Source: Bacillota bacterium
GTDB lineage: Bacteria; Bacillota; Clostridia; Acetivibrionales; DTU013
DNA: 64,000 nucleotides
Direction: 5' to 3'
Assembly: GCA_023409735.1 (NCBI GenBank)
Contig: JAEYRB010000051.1
Span: forward strand, 12,802 to 76,801
Below the pieces are notes generated by a model. The model was given only the letters and a program-made list of their open reading frames with translations, had not been told where the DNA came from and did no database searches. How positions within the stretch are numbered: the first letter of the stretch is position 1; each line of letters opens with the position of its first letter. This document shows positions 35,804 to 44,106 of this stretch, in pieces. A program made the translations under genes and the position numbers.

Positions 35804-36454
35804 ATGTTTGTTAAGAACAAAATGACAACAAATCCATTCACTATTTCATATGACCAGACAATACCTGATGCTCATGAAATAATGACGAACAATGGTATTA
35901 AGCGTCTTCCGGTAATGAAGAAGGATAAGCTGGTTGGTATTGTCTCAAAGGATGACATACTGAGAGCATCGCCTTCCAAGGCAACTACCTTCAGTATTGG
36001 TGAAATAACATATCTTCTGGCAAAGACAAAAATAAGCCAGATCATGACTAAGGAGATAATCACCATCTCTTCTGATGCACTACTTGAAGAAGCTGCAACA
36101 ATGATGCGTGACAATCATGTAAGCTTTCTGCCTGTAGTAGATGATGGCAAGCTTGTGGGCATCATTACAGAAAGTGACATATTTGATTCCTTTATAGACC
36201 TGCTTGGCTTCCGTGAGCCGGGTACAAGACTGACAATTGAGGCACCTGATGTTCCGGGTATTATGTCTAAGCTGACAAGCATAATAAGTAATTACGGAGC
36301 TAATATAACGCATGTTGCGGTATACCGCGGAGCCGTTGGAAAGAGCAGCGTTGTCATAGGCATGAATTCGCTTAACACTGCCGAGATTGAAAAATCGCTT
36401 ACGGGTGCAGGTTATACCATAATTCATAAGCTGCAGAACAAGAAGGATGATTAA
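35804..36454 (+). CDS. CBS-CBS-ACT domain protein
   Basis: A cytoplasmic regulatory protein of 216 aa. Two CBS motifs (ISYDQTIPDAHEIMTNNGIK, then the second near residue 80) form an adenine-nucleotide binding module. The C-terminal ACT domain (RLTIEAPDVPGIMSKLTSI) usually binds an amino acid. The layout is like AcuB. It follows livF by 4 bases with GGAGG before the ATG at 35804, and a strong terminator follows, so it is the last gene of the liv operon. That suggests it senses a transported amino acid and cellular energy; this is inference. Confidence 0.85.
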   Translation: MFVKNKMTTNPFTISYDQTIPDAHEIMTNNGIKRLPVMKKDKLVGIVSKDDILRASPSKATTFSIGEITYLLAKTKISQIMTKEIITISSDALLEEAATMMRDNHVSFLPVVDDGKLVGIITESDIFDSFIDLLGFREPGTRLTIEAPDVPGIMSKLTSIISNYGANITHVAVYRGAVGKSSVVIGMNSLNTAEIEKSLTGAGYTIIHKLQNKKDD

Positions 36455-36478
36455 GCTCAAATTTTGATCATGAGTTTT

Positions 36479-36530
36479 GAGGGCAGCATAATACTTTACT
36501 ATAATGGGTATTATGCTGCCCTCTATTCAT
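36479..36530 (+). terminator. Terminator of the liv operon
   Basis: A perfect 15-bp stem (36479-36493 with 36509-36523, GAGGGCAGCATAATA and complement) with a 15-base loop is followed by TATTCATTTA. The long stem makes termination likely despite the weak T-run. Confidence 0.75.
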
Positions 36531-36587
36531 TTATAATGCTAGCCGATGGACAACGCTATATATTATAACATTACTTTTTTTGACAGG

Positions 36588-36616
36588 TTGTCAATAAAGT
36601 AAAAGTGGCGTATACT
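36588..36616 (+). promoter_or_regulatory. Promoter of the PII-like/antiporter pair
   Basis: TTGTCA at 36588-36593 and TATACT at 36611-36616 with a 17-base spacer, 39 bases before the start at 36655. A TTGACA at 36580-36585 overlaps but has no -10 at the right distance. Confidence 0.6.
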
Positions 36617-36654
36617 TTATCACGTAATTAATCATTGGGTGGGAGAGAAAATAG

Positions 36655-36993
36655 ATGCAATTTTTATTAATAGTTTTAAATAAAGTGGAATTACTTGAAA
36701 CACTTCTGGAAAGGTTTATGGAATCAGGAATATGTGGAGCTACTATTCTAAGCAGCACAGGAATGGTAAGAGAGCTTTCAAAATCCAGTGAGGATTTTCC
36801 TATATTCGGTACGCTTCGATTTCTGATTGATCCTGATCGTAAGGAAAGTAAAACAATTTTCGCTGTATTAAAGGAAGAAAAAATAGATATTGCTAAAAGA
36901 ATCATCCGTGAGGTAGTAGGTGATCTATCAAAGCCTGACACTGCCGTTGTGTTCACCCTTCCTGTACTTTCAGCTGAAGGAGTTGAATTGTAG
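36655..36993 (+). CDS. PII-like signalling protein
   Basis: A 112-aa protein with the ferredoxin-like PII pattern: MQFLLIVLNKVELLETLLE, then SGICGATILSSTGMVREL, and a C-terminal beta strand VVFTLPV. It lacks the canonical GlnB T-loop tyrosine (YRG) and so belongs to the diverse PII-like group. The ATG at 36655 follows GGGAGAGAAAATAG. It is 3 bases from the antiporter gene, which implies cotranscription and probably regulation of the antiporter by a nucleotide-binding trimer. The ligand is unknown. Confidence 0.72.
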   Translation: MQFLLIVLNKVELLETLLERFMESGICGATILSSTGMVRELSKSSEDFPIFGTLRFLIDPDRKESKTIFAVLKEEKIDIAKRIIREVVGDLSKPDTAVVFTLPVLSAEGVEL

Positions 36994-36996
36994 GCT

Positions 36997-38172
36997 ATGG
37001 AACTTACAACAATGTTTTATCTGGCCCTTGTGCTGTTTGCAGGGCTGATCTTCGGGCGTGCAGTAAAGCTTGTAAAGCTTCCTAATGTTACAGGCTACCT
37101 TATAGCAGGCCTTATAATAGGCCCATACTGCCTAAAGCTTATTCCCCTGGATACAGTTACCGGTATGGAGCTGATCTCTGAAATGGCTCTTGCTTTTATT
37201 GCTTTTTCAGTGGGCGCTGAGTTTAAACTGTCATATTTGAAAAGGGTTGGTATTACACCTGTCGTTATTGCAATATGCGAAGGCCTAATGGCCTCTGTAT
37301 GTGTAACTACGATACTTACAGTATTTGGCTTCGATATACAAATAGCTCTGCTTTTAGGCGCGATAGCATCTGCTACAGCACCAGCAGCTACCATAATGGT
37401 TGTAAGGCAATACAAAGCAAAGGGGCCTGTAACAGAGACACTCCTGAGTGTTGTTGCTCTGGATGATGCAGTTGCGCTCATTGCCTTTGGTTTTGCTGTC
37501 GCAATGGTTAATTCCATACAGCATCCTGGCCAGGTTTCAATAATCATGTCTGTTCTTTCTCCACTGCTTGAGATATTGGCATCAATAGGCTTAGGCTTTG
37601 TAATGGGTGCTTTGTTTGCAATTCCTCTGCGCTTTTTTAAAAAGGATTCAAACAGGCTTATTATAACAGTGGGCTTCATATTTCTCGGCTCTTCAATAGC
37701 AACTATGCTTGGACTTTCATCCTTGCTGCTGTGTATGTGCATGGGTGCGATGCTGATAAATGTGAATAAGTCAGGTGATGCAATTCTAAAGCTGGTTGAT
37801 GGAATAACACCGCCAATCTTCCTCATGTTCTTTGTAGTATCGGGTATGGAGTTAAACGTTACGATACTACCGAAGATAGGTCTTATAGGAATACTGTATG
37901 TCATATTCAGAGTTGTGGGCAAGGTAGGCGGTGCATATATCGGAGCTGTTGTTATGAAGGCACCTAAGACTGTAAAGAAATATATAGGCTATACTTTGGT
38001 ACCTCAGGCCGGTGTTGCAATAGGCTTGTCGCTAATTGCGTCCAAAATGCTGCCTGAGCTAGGGCAGACAATACGTGCTGTGATCCTTTGTGGAACACTT
38101 CTATATGAGCTTGTAGGCCCGGCAATTACTAAAATATCCCTTAAAAAGGCAGGAGAGATCACAGAGCAATAG
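36997..38172 (+). CDS. Cation:proton antiporter (CPA2 family)
   Basis: An integral membrane exchanger of 391 aa with about 12 hydrophobic segments, of the Kef/NhaS3 type that moves Na+ or K+ against H+. LPNVTGYLIAGLIIGPY lies near residue 29, SVGAEFKLSYLKR near 70 and the ion-site motif VVALDDAVALIAFG near 151. There is no C-terminal RCK/TrkA-N domain. Regulation may therefore come from the PII-like protein encoded immediately upstream. Ion specificity cannot be read. Confidence 0.88.
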   Translation: MELTTMFYLALVLFAGLIFGRAVKLVKLPNVTGYLIAGLIIGPYCLKLIPLDTVTGMELISEMALAFIAFSVGAEFKLSYLKRVGITPVVIAICEGLMASVCVTTILTVFGFDIQIALLLGAIASATAPAATIMVVRQYKAKGPVTETLLSVVALDDAVALIAFGFAVAMVNSIQHPGQVSIIMSVLSPLLEILASIGLGFVMGALFAIPLRFFKKDSNRLIITVGFIFLGSSIATMLGLSSLLLCMCMGAMLINVNKSGDAILKLVDGITPPIFLMFFVVSGMELNVTILPKIGLIGILYVIFRVVGKVGGAYIGAVVMKAPKTVKKYIGYTLVPQAGVAIGLSLIASKMLPELGQTIRAVILCGTLLYELVGPAITKISLKKAGEITEQ

Positions 38173-38278
38173 TATGCTCTTTACTCATATATGTTTATCT
38201 AAGTGTTGCTTTGAGCTATGCGCTGTGGCTGCTGGTATCAGGCAGAAGGGAAACGATGAAATTTTGAAGGATTCAAAA

Positions 38279-39130
38279 GTGATTAATGAAAGACCAAGGG
38301 CTATTTTATATTTAGTCATAACGGCTATACTTTGGAGCCTTGGCGGTTTGTTGATAAAGTCTGTCAACTCCAATCCTGTGGCAATAGCCGGTGTAAGAAG
38401 CGGCATATCAGCTATATTGCTTATTGCTCTTATGGGTAAACCCAAGCTCAACTGGTCATTTGCTCAGGTGGGTGCTGCCATAGCATATTCAGCTACAGTG
38501 CTTTTATTTGTAATCGCAAATAAAAACACTACTGCAGCAAATGCCATACTGATTCAGTATACGGCTCCTATTTATGTTGTGATATTGAGTGCGTGGCTGC
38601 TAAAAGAGAAGGTGCAGCTGCTGGATGTGGTTGCAATTCTTTTTGCTCTTGGCGGGATGGCATTGTTTTTTGTAGATAGCATCAGCACAAAGGGTATGAT
38701 TGGAAATATTTTTGCAGCTATAAGCGGTGTAGCCTTTGCTCTTTTTACCATATTCATGCGCATGCAGAAGGAAGGTTCGCCAATTGAATCGGTGCTGCTG
38801 GGAAACATAATTACTGCTGTAATAGGGATACCATTTTTATTTGGTTCTATGCCGGATACTAAGGGGTGGCTTTGTCTAACTATATTAGGTATTGTTCAGC
38901 TTGGACTTCCGTATATTTTATATTCAAAGGCAATTAAGCATGTGACAGCAGTAGAAGCCAGTATAATCCCGATACTTGAGCCGATTCTTAATCCTGTATG
39001 GGTTTTCCTCTTGCTGGGAGAAAAGCCCGGAGCTTTGGCAATCACGGGAGGTGCTATTGTCATTGTAGCAATTACCGGGCGGTGTCTTATCTCTCTTCGT
39101 AAGTCGGACAGTAAAACCATTAGCTGTTAA
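38279..39130 (+). CDS. EamA/DMT family transporter
   Basis: A ten-helix transporter of the drug/metabolite superfamily, 283 aa, with two EamA repeats (first from AILYLVITAILWSLGGLLI, second from GNIFAAISGVAFALFTIFM). Helix 4 and 9 motifs such as NAILIQYTAPIYVVILS and VEASIIPILEPILNPVWVF are typical. I chose the GTG at 38279 with GAAGGA 7 bases upstream. An ATG at 38174 has no site and adds an untypical polar leader. The substrate is unknown; many relatives export amino acids or metabolites. Confidence 0.85.
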   Translation: MINERPRAILYLVITAILWSLGGLLIKSVNSNPVAIAGVRSGISAILLIALMGKPKLNWSFAQVGAAIAYSATVLLFVIANKNTTAANAILIQYTAPIYVVILSAWLLKEKVQLLDVVAILFALGGMALFFVDSISTKGMIGNIFAAISGVAFALFTIFMRMQKEGSPIESVLLGNIITAVIGIPFLFGSMPDTKGWLCLTILGIVQLGLPYILYSKAIKHVTAVEASIIPILEPILNPVWVFLLLGEKPGALAITGGAIVIVAITGRCLISLRKSDSKTISC

Positions 39131-39206
39131 GTTTGAATAGAAGTTAACACAATTCTTTTAAAAAATTTGTTAAAAAATTAAAAATCCTATGCTTTTTTGC
39201 ACAATA

Positions 39207-39239
39207 GTACTTTACTTTGATGAAGTTTTAAAGTACAAT
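39207..39239 (+). promoter_or_regulatory. Promoter with overlapping inverted repeat before the polar amino acid transporter
   Basis: TTTACT at 39211-39216 and TACAAT at 39234-39239 with a 17-base spacer form a weak promoter. An inverted repeat GTACTTTA/TAAAGTAC (39207-39214 and 39229-39236) overlaps both boxes, as an operator would. The regulator is unknown. Confidence 0.45.
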
Positions 39240-39279
39240 AGCAACATAATAGTTTTACATAAAGAGGGGTGCTGCTTTT

Positions 39280-40089
39280 ATGAAGAAAAAAATTTTATTA
39301 ATCTTATTAGCTATAATTATTGTATCCACTGTTCTAACTGGATGTACAGGGGCTTCTACTGGAAAAGATGAATCATGGAATAAAATAAGCGAGAAGGGCG
39401 AGTTTGTTCTTGGACTTGATGACAGCTTCCCGCCAATGGGCTTTAGGGATGATAATAATGAAATAGTTGGCTTTGATATTGATGTAGCTAAGGAAGTATG
39501 CGACAGACTGGGAGTTAAGCTAACACTTCAGCAGATCGTTTGGGAAACAAAGGAGCAGGAGCTCAACACAGGTAAGATCGACTGTATATGGAACGGCCTT
39601 ACAATTACTGAAGACCGAAAGAAAGAATTACTCTTTTCTGAGCCATATATGAACAATAGACAGGTACTTGTTGTGAAAAGCGATTCAACACTTACATCAT
39701 TGGATTTTGCAGGCAAGAAGGTGGCACTTCAGGCAGGCTCGAGCGCAGCGGATGCTCTGAATGCTAAGGAGAATTTCAAGGCTTCTTTAGCAGAGGTAGT
39801 TGAATTCGATGATAATATGACTGCTCTTATGGACCTGGAAAAAGGCGGCGTTGATGCAGTTCTTATGGATGAGATAGTTGCAAATTATAATATTCAGGCT
39901 AAGAATGCTGATTATAAGATTATTGATGAAGAATTGGCAACTGAGAGCTATGGAATTGGCTTTCGCAAGAATGATACAGCCCTGAGAGACAAGGTTCAGA
40001 AGACTCTTGAGGATATGGCCAAGGATGGCAAGCTTGCTGAGATCTCTGAAAAATGGTTTGGCAAGGATCTGACTACTATAGCAAAATAA
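39280..40089 (+). CDS. Polar amino acid ABC transporter, substrate-binding lipoprotein
   Basis: An extracellular binding protein of 269 aa. The signal peptide ends in the lipobox LTGC near residue 22. The mature part is of the SBP_bac_3 family: EFVLGLDDSFPPMGFRDDN, GFDIDVAKEVCDRLG, and IWNGLTITEDRKKELLFSEP are classic for glutamine/cystine-type binding proteins. The ATG at 39280 follows AGAGGGGTG. A terminator follows, so permease and ATPase probably depend on read-through or their own promoter, with the binding protein in excess. The ligand is unproven. Confidence 0.9.
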   Translation: MKKKILLILLAIIIVSTVLTGCTGASTGKDESWNKISEKGEFVLGLDDSFPPMGFRDDNNEIVGFDIDVAKEVCDRLGVKLTLQQIVWETKEQELNTGKIDCIWNGLTITEDRKKELLFSEPYMNNRQVLVVKSDSTLTSLDFAGKKVALQAGSSAADALNAKENFKASLAEVVEFDDNMTALMDLEKGGVDAVLMDEIVANYNIQAKNADYKIIDEELATESYGIGFRKNDTALRDKVQKTLEDMAKDGKLAEISEKWFGKDLTTIAK

Positions 40090-40110
40090 TATAAACATTA
40101 GATTAATATA

Positions 40111-40145
40111 GGGCTGGTATTATGAATACCGGCCTTGTATTGTTA
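40111..40145 (+). terminator. Terminator after the binding-protein gene
   Basis: A 10-bp stem (40112-40121 with 40125-40134, one G-T pair) with an ATG loop is followed by TTGTATTGTT. The 195 bases after it, up to the permease, show no other clear element. Confidence 0.65.
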
Positions 40146-40340
40146 AACAGCATTTTGTATCCGAGTCATCACTGTAACTCTTATAATGCATCGGTTCATA
40201 GAAAAATTTACGTTTATAGTAATTATTCTGCTAGTATGTTATGTGAAGCAGAATGATTTACCGCTGTAACATACATGTTGAATGCGGCAAAACGAATTAC
40301 ATCTACAACATTTGTCTTTGAATTTGGGGGTTAGGATATT

Positions 40341-40997
40341 TTGAAATTCATTGGATTTCTTTTAGACGGTACACTGGTAACACTGCAATTGTTTTTCCTG
40401 ACACTGTTGTTTTCGCTTCCTCTTGGACTTATCGTATCCTTTGGACGAATGTCAAAAAGCAGACTGTTAAGTGGAATAATAAAGCTGTACATTGACATAA
40501 TGAGGGGAACTCCGCTTATACTTCAGCTGATCGTGGTATATTTCGGACCGTCATATATTGTCATGTTTTTCTTCCCATCAAGCTCAGGAGTAAACCTTGA
40601 TAGGTTTTGGGCTGCGATAATTGCATTTGTCCTTAACTATTCCGCATATTTTGCTGAGATATTCAGAGGCGGAATAGAATCAATGCCAAGGGGACAGTAT
40701 GAAGCAGCTGAGGTTCTTGGCTTGAGCAGGTCACAGACTTTTTTTAGAATAATATTGCCCCAGGTTCTGAAAAGGATACTTCCTCCAATAAGCAACGAGG
40801 TAATAACCTTAGTAAAGGACACAGCTCTTGTTCAGGTACTTGGCGTGTCAGAGCTTTTCAGAGTGGCAAAGAATGAGGCTTCAAGAGTTTCATCAGTAAC
40901 GCCGCTGTTTGTTGCAGGCTTATTCTATTTTGCTATGAATTGGATCGTTACGAGAATATTCCACTTAGCAGAAAAGAAAATGAATTATTACAGGTAA
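40341..40997 (+). CDS. Polar amino acid ABC transporter permease
   Basis: A membrane permease of the His/Glu/Gln/Arg family, 218 aa, with about five hydrophobic segments. The coupling motif GQYEAAEVLGLSRSQTFFRI lies near residue 118 and YIDIMRGTPLILQL near 50. The TTG at 40341 follows GGGGTTAGG. It is 10 bases from the ATPase gene and completes the importer with the upstream lipoprotein. Confidence 0.92.
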   Translation: MKFIGFLLDGTLVTLQLFFLTLLFSLPLGLIVSFGRMSKSRLLSGIIKLYIDIMRGTPLILQLIVVYFGPSYIVMFFFPSSSGVNLDRFWAAIIAFVLNYSAYFAEIFRGGIESMPRGQYEAAEVLGLSRSQTFFRIILPQVLKRILPPISNEVITLVKDTALVQVLGVSELFRVAKNEASRVSSVTPLFVAGLFYFAMNWIVTRIFHLAEKKMNYYR

Positions 40998-41007
40998 GGT
41001 GCTAAAA

Positions 41008-41769
41008 ATGGAGATACTTAAGGTTGACAATATATATAAAAGCTTTGGCGGAAACGAAGTATTACAGGGTATTTCCTTTGATATACAAAAGGGAGATGTA
41101 TTGGCTGTAATAGGTCCGTCCGGTTCGGGAAAGAGTACGCTTCTGAGGTGTATAAATCTGCTTGAGCAGGCTGATACGGGCTCTGTGGCTATTGAAGGCG
41201 ATTACCTATTCAGGACTCAGGATGGCAAGGCAGTTTATGCGCAGGAGAGTGAATTAAGAAGAATAAGGCTTCGCCTTGGACTTGTATTTCAGAATTTTAA
41301 TCTTTTTCCACACTTTTCTGTATTGCGTAATATTACCGAAGCGCCAATCACTGTCCAGGGTATTTCTAAGCAGGAGGCAGAGAGGACGGCACGTGAACTG
41401 CTTGACAAGATGGGACTTTCCGATAAAGCGGATGCATTTCCATGTGAGCTTTCGGGAGGTCAATGCCAGAGAGTAGCTATAGCCAGAGCCCTGGCTCTTA
41501 AGCCTGAAATACTGTTCTTTGACGAACCTACGTCGGCTCTTGATCCTGAGCTTACAATAGAGGTGCTGAAGGTAATTAGGATGCTTGCTGCTGAGCATAT
41601 GACTATGGTTGTTGTAACTCATGAGATGAGCTTTGCCCGCGATGTGGCTGACAGGGTGATCTTTATGGATAAGGGGCAGATCGTTGAGGACGGAGACCCT
41701 AAAATCGTATTCACAAATCCATCCAATGAGAGAACTAAAGCATTCCTGAAAACATATTCAGAGAGCTGA
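41008..41769 (+). CDS. Polar amino acid ABC transporter ATP-binding protein
   Basis: The ATPase subunit, 253 aa, of the GlnQ type. Walker A GPSGSGKSTLLRCIN is near residue 35, signature LSGGQCQRVAIARALA near 148 and Walker B ILFFDEPTSALDPE follows. I chose the ATG at 41008. A GTG at 40999 sits inside the AAGGTG site used by that ATG. Confidence 0.93.
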   Translation: MEILKVDNIYKSFGGNEVLQGISFDIQKGDVLAVIGPSGSGKSTLLRCINLLEQADTGSVAIEGDYLFRTQDGKAVYAQESELRRIRLRLGLVFQNFNLFPHFSVLRNITEAPITVQGISKQEAERTARELLDKMGLSDKADAFPCELSGGQCQRVAIARALALKPEILFFDEPTSALDPELTIEVLKVIRMLAAEHMTMVVVTHEMSFARDVADRVIFMDKGQIVEDGDPKIVFTNPSNERTKAFLKTYSES

Positions 41770-42160
41770 GTTATAGTCTGTGCTGTATAAGGATGGTCAG
41801 CAATTTAAATGTGAGAGGTAAAACTGTAAGGCTTATGCTTGTCTAACGCTGTTGAGCTTAGATAGGAGTGTTTAAGTCTGGTTAGCACTGTACTAACTCA
41901 GTTAGTACAGTATGTGAATATAAAACATACCAGCATGAACTGTAATAGTCTTTTATCGTGGTAAGACGCTAGACTATTTTTCTCTGATGAGTCAGTTTAT
42001 AGTTGAACTAGTTTGATTAATGCCTCAATAGCTTGTTAAAATTATATGAACAAAAATTAGTGCTTAGCTTTTCATAAGATGAGACTTGACAATGAAAGCC
42101 GATTGATTCTTGTGCCCAATATTAATTTCACTTTCATGAGACCTATTTTCACAGTTTGAC
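41770..42160. other. 391-base intergenic region between convergent genes
   Basis: It holds a perfect 11-bp palindrome (ACTGTACTAAC/GTTAGTACAGT, 41887-41911, TCA loop), an intrinsic terminator at 41944-41985 and about 170 A/T-rich bases with no clear element. The genes on either side converge here. Confidence 0.6.
41944..41985 (+). terminator. Terminator of the polar amino acid transporter operon
   Basis: An AATAGTCT/AGACTATT outer stem with partial inner pairing is followed by TTTTTCTCT. The distance from the ATPase stop is about 175 bases, with another palindrome in between. Confidence 0.6.
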
Positions 42161-43429
42161 TTAATCAGCGTTGCCGGCGAGAGCAGTATACTGCTTCAGC
42201 TTAAGCTCCCAGCCGGATTCTGATGACCAATCAGGATTATCAGCGTATTTCTTGTTAACATAATGTACAAGCAATGCGATTATATCCTTGCCAAGAGCAT
42301 CAAAGAGGGCATCGCAGTCATTGCCCCAGAAACAGACATTCAGTATTTCTGTTAGGTCACTTAGACTATGAACATAATTCTGGACCATTTTTACCTTATC
42401 AGACAAATAACGGCAGTCCTCAATTTCACTAATAAGGCTCCGCAGCCTTTCATTATCCATGCGACCTGAGTCAACATATATGCTTTCAGGCTCTTTTTGA
42501 ACCAAACGGCAGCTGATGGTTAAGAATACATCGTTAAGAGAACCTGCTGTAACTGCTGCCGAAATTCTCGGATATAGTTCTGTTGCTGTTTTTCTTAAAT
42601 AATTCTTTGCAGCTTCATCATCAATATTTAAGCAACTGCAGATGGAAACTGCGGCATTTTGCAGCTTTTCTAAGGCAGTCTTTTCAGACCATGAGCGGAA
42701 GTATTCGAGCAGCACGAGCCTGTCTGACTCTGTAATATCGAGTGCGGCAATATTACCCTTGATTAGTGCCAGACCTATTGCATTGGTCGCTACAGGTTCA
42801 TATAGGTTGATTAATAGGACCTTATATTCAGGAAAACATTTTTCAAAGAGCGATATAGCATTATACCGGTCAAAATGGGTGATAAATTCATTTTCAATAA
42901 TAATTCGTCTTAGGTATTCATTAATATATTCTATTCCCAAAAGCCTTTCTGATACAGGCTGGGATAGCTGATAATCAATAGAACATGGAATATCATGGGC
43001 TAAAAATCTATAATCATATTTCTTAAAAAAACCGGTGATCTCACAAAGTGTATCTCTATATGACAAATTATCGAGACCATGAGGAGATGTATTAATAGCA
43101 TGGGACAATAGCTTCCGTCCTTCGGTGACAGCCTTTTCAATTACTATACGGCCTTTGATGAATAGGTCTTCCGCAGGAAGCTCTTTAAGCATGGTCAAAT
43201 CGCCTGAAATTTCTTTCATATACATTCTGATACAAAAGCATATAGAATTGAGCAGCTCCTGTGCTGTTTCCACAGGCACTGAGCTGCTGTCACCCATAGT
43301 ATAACGCTGTACCTGCATGGCGAGTATGCTCCAAAGGCTTTTCTGAATTTCATAGATATCACCTTCAGACAGAATACTCTGTGAGGACATTTGGTCTGAT
43401 ATTAATGATAGGTAGCTGTCATTTTCCAT
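42161..43429 (-). CDS. DUF6179 family protein
   Basis: A soluble, mostly helical protein of 422 aa of unknown function, starting MENDSYLSLISDQMSSQSIL. I assign DUF6179 by recall of the family and its DUF6323 neighbour. The ATG at 43429 has GAGGTG upstream and lies 12 bases after the stop of the DUF6323-like gene. The order sigK, DUF6323, DUF6179 on one strand suggests a sporulation-stage role, but no catalytic motif is visible. Confidence 0.7.
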   Translation of the reverse strand: MENDSYLSLISDQMSSQSILSEGDIYEIQKSLWSILAMQVQRYTMGDSSSVPVETAQELLNSICFCIRMYMKEISGDLTMLKELPAEDLFIKGRIVIEKAVTEGRKLLSHAINTSPHGLDNLSYRDTLCEITGFFKKYDYRFLAHDIPCSIDYQLSQPVSERLLGIEYINEYLRRIIIENEFITHFDRYNAISLFEKCFPEYKVLLINLYEPVATNAIGLALIKGNIAALDITESDRLVLLEYFRSWSEKTALEKLQNAAVSICSCLNIDDEAAKNYLRKTATELYPRISAAVTAGSLNDVFLTISCRLVQKEPESIYVDSGRMDNERLRSLISEIEDCRYLSDKVKMVQNYVHSLSDLTEILNVCFWGNDCDALFDALGKDIIALLVHYVNKKYADNPDWSSESGWELKLKQYTALAGNAD

Positions 43430-43441
43430 AAAAGCACCTCT

Positions 43442-43903
43442 TCAGTCGTCAAGGTCGGGCCTGCCGCCAGATCGAATATATCTGCACAGATCCTCAAGAG
43501 CGACGTCACACAGGTATTCAACTGAGCCCTGGCAATCCGAATCAAAATGATATTTCATAAATGATACTATTTCATCATCGGTGGCAACATCCATTGATTC
43601 ATTTTTAAAATAGTAAAAGGAGTCCTGCAGCTCACATATTATCTCTTCATAATTATCCTGCGTTATATATGGAGAATCACAGAATTCATATATAAGCTTT
43701 TTCAGTATTCCATGCCCGAATTCTATTCAACCGGTTTCTTTCAAAGCTTCAAACCGCTTTTCAGCTATGCTTGCAATCTGCTTATCTGATAAAAACAGGC
43801 CATAGCGAAGGGTAATGTCGTTACACTCCTTAAGCTCAGCCATAGTTTTCTGTTTTTGTGCATCAAGTGCTGTCAGAAATAGAAAATCTTTATCCGTAAA
43901 TAC
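43442..43903 (-). pseudogene. DUF6323-like gene broken by an in-frame TGA
   Basis: A single minus-strand frame from about 43903 to a TGA at 43444-43442 encodes about 152 residues typical of DUF6323: YGLFLSDKQIASIAEKRFEAL, then KLIYEFCDSPYITQDNYEE, then ELQDSFYYFKNESMD. It is interrupted by TGA at 43729-43727, between ALKETG and IEFGHGILKK. Relatives have a sense codon there, usually arginine as I recall, so this looks like a CGA or AGA changed to TGA. A GGAGGAGG site lies near 43910, but no ATG, GTG or TTG follows at the right distance (the in-frame codon is GTA), so the start may be lost too. Confidence 0.65.
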
Positions 43904-44025
43904 CGCCTCCTCCCTTAAAATACCGCAGCTACGACGCTAATACAAGACTTGAAAAAAGGTCCTATTTGTGGTAATATAATATTGTAAATTAAGAAAAAAT
44001 CTTTTTATTGCAGTCAAAAAGGACC

Positions 44026-44059
44026 GCCCTATTATTAAGGAAGTCCTTTATTATTATGG
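44026..44059 (-). terminator. Terminator of sigK
   Basis: On the minus strand AAAGGAC pairs with GTCCTTT around an 18-base loop and runs into five T residues. It lies about 50 bases after the sigK stop. Confidence 0.6.
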
Positions 44060-44106
44060 GTTTCAAATGCAGCAGCAATACACTGCGATTTAGAAATTAT
44101 TTTTAA

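Noticed and set aside
37095..37922. 275-codon frame on the minus strand
   Set aside because: It lies wholly inside the clear cation:proton antiporter gene, has low-complexity composition and no ribosome binding site.
43727..43729. TGA decoded as an amino acid or selenocysteine
   Set aside because: Several intact genes in the window use TGA as their normal stop (pgsA, livG, dxr, the MmcQ gene), the family has no cysteine expected at this site, and no SECIS-like hairpin was evident right after it.
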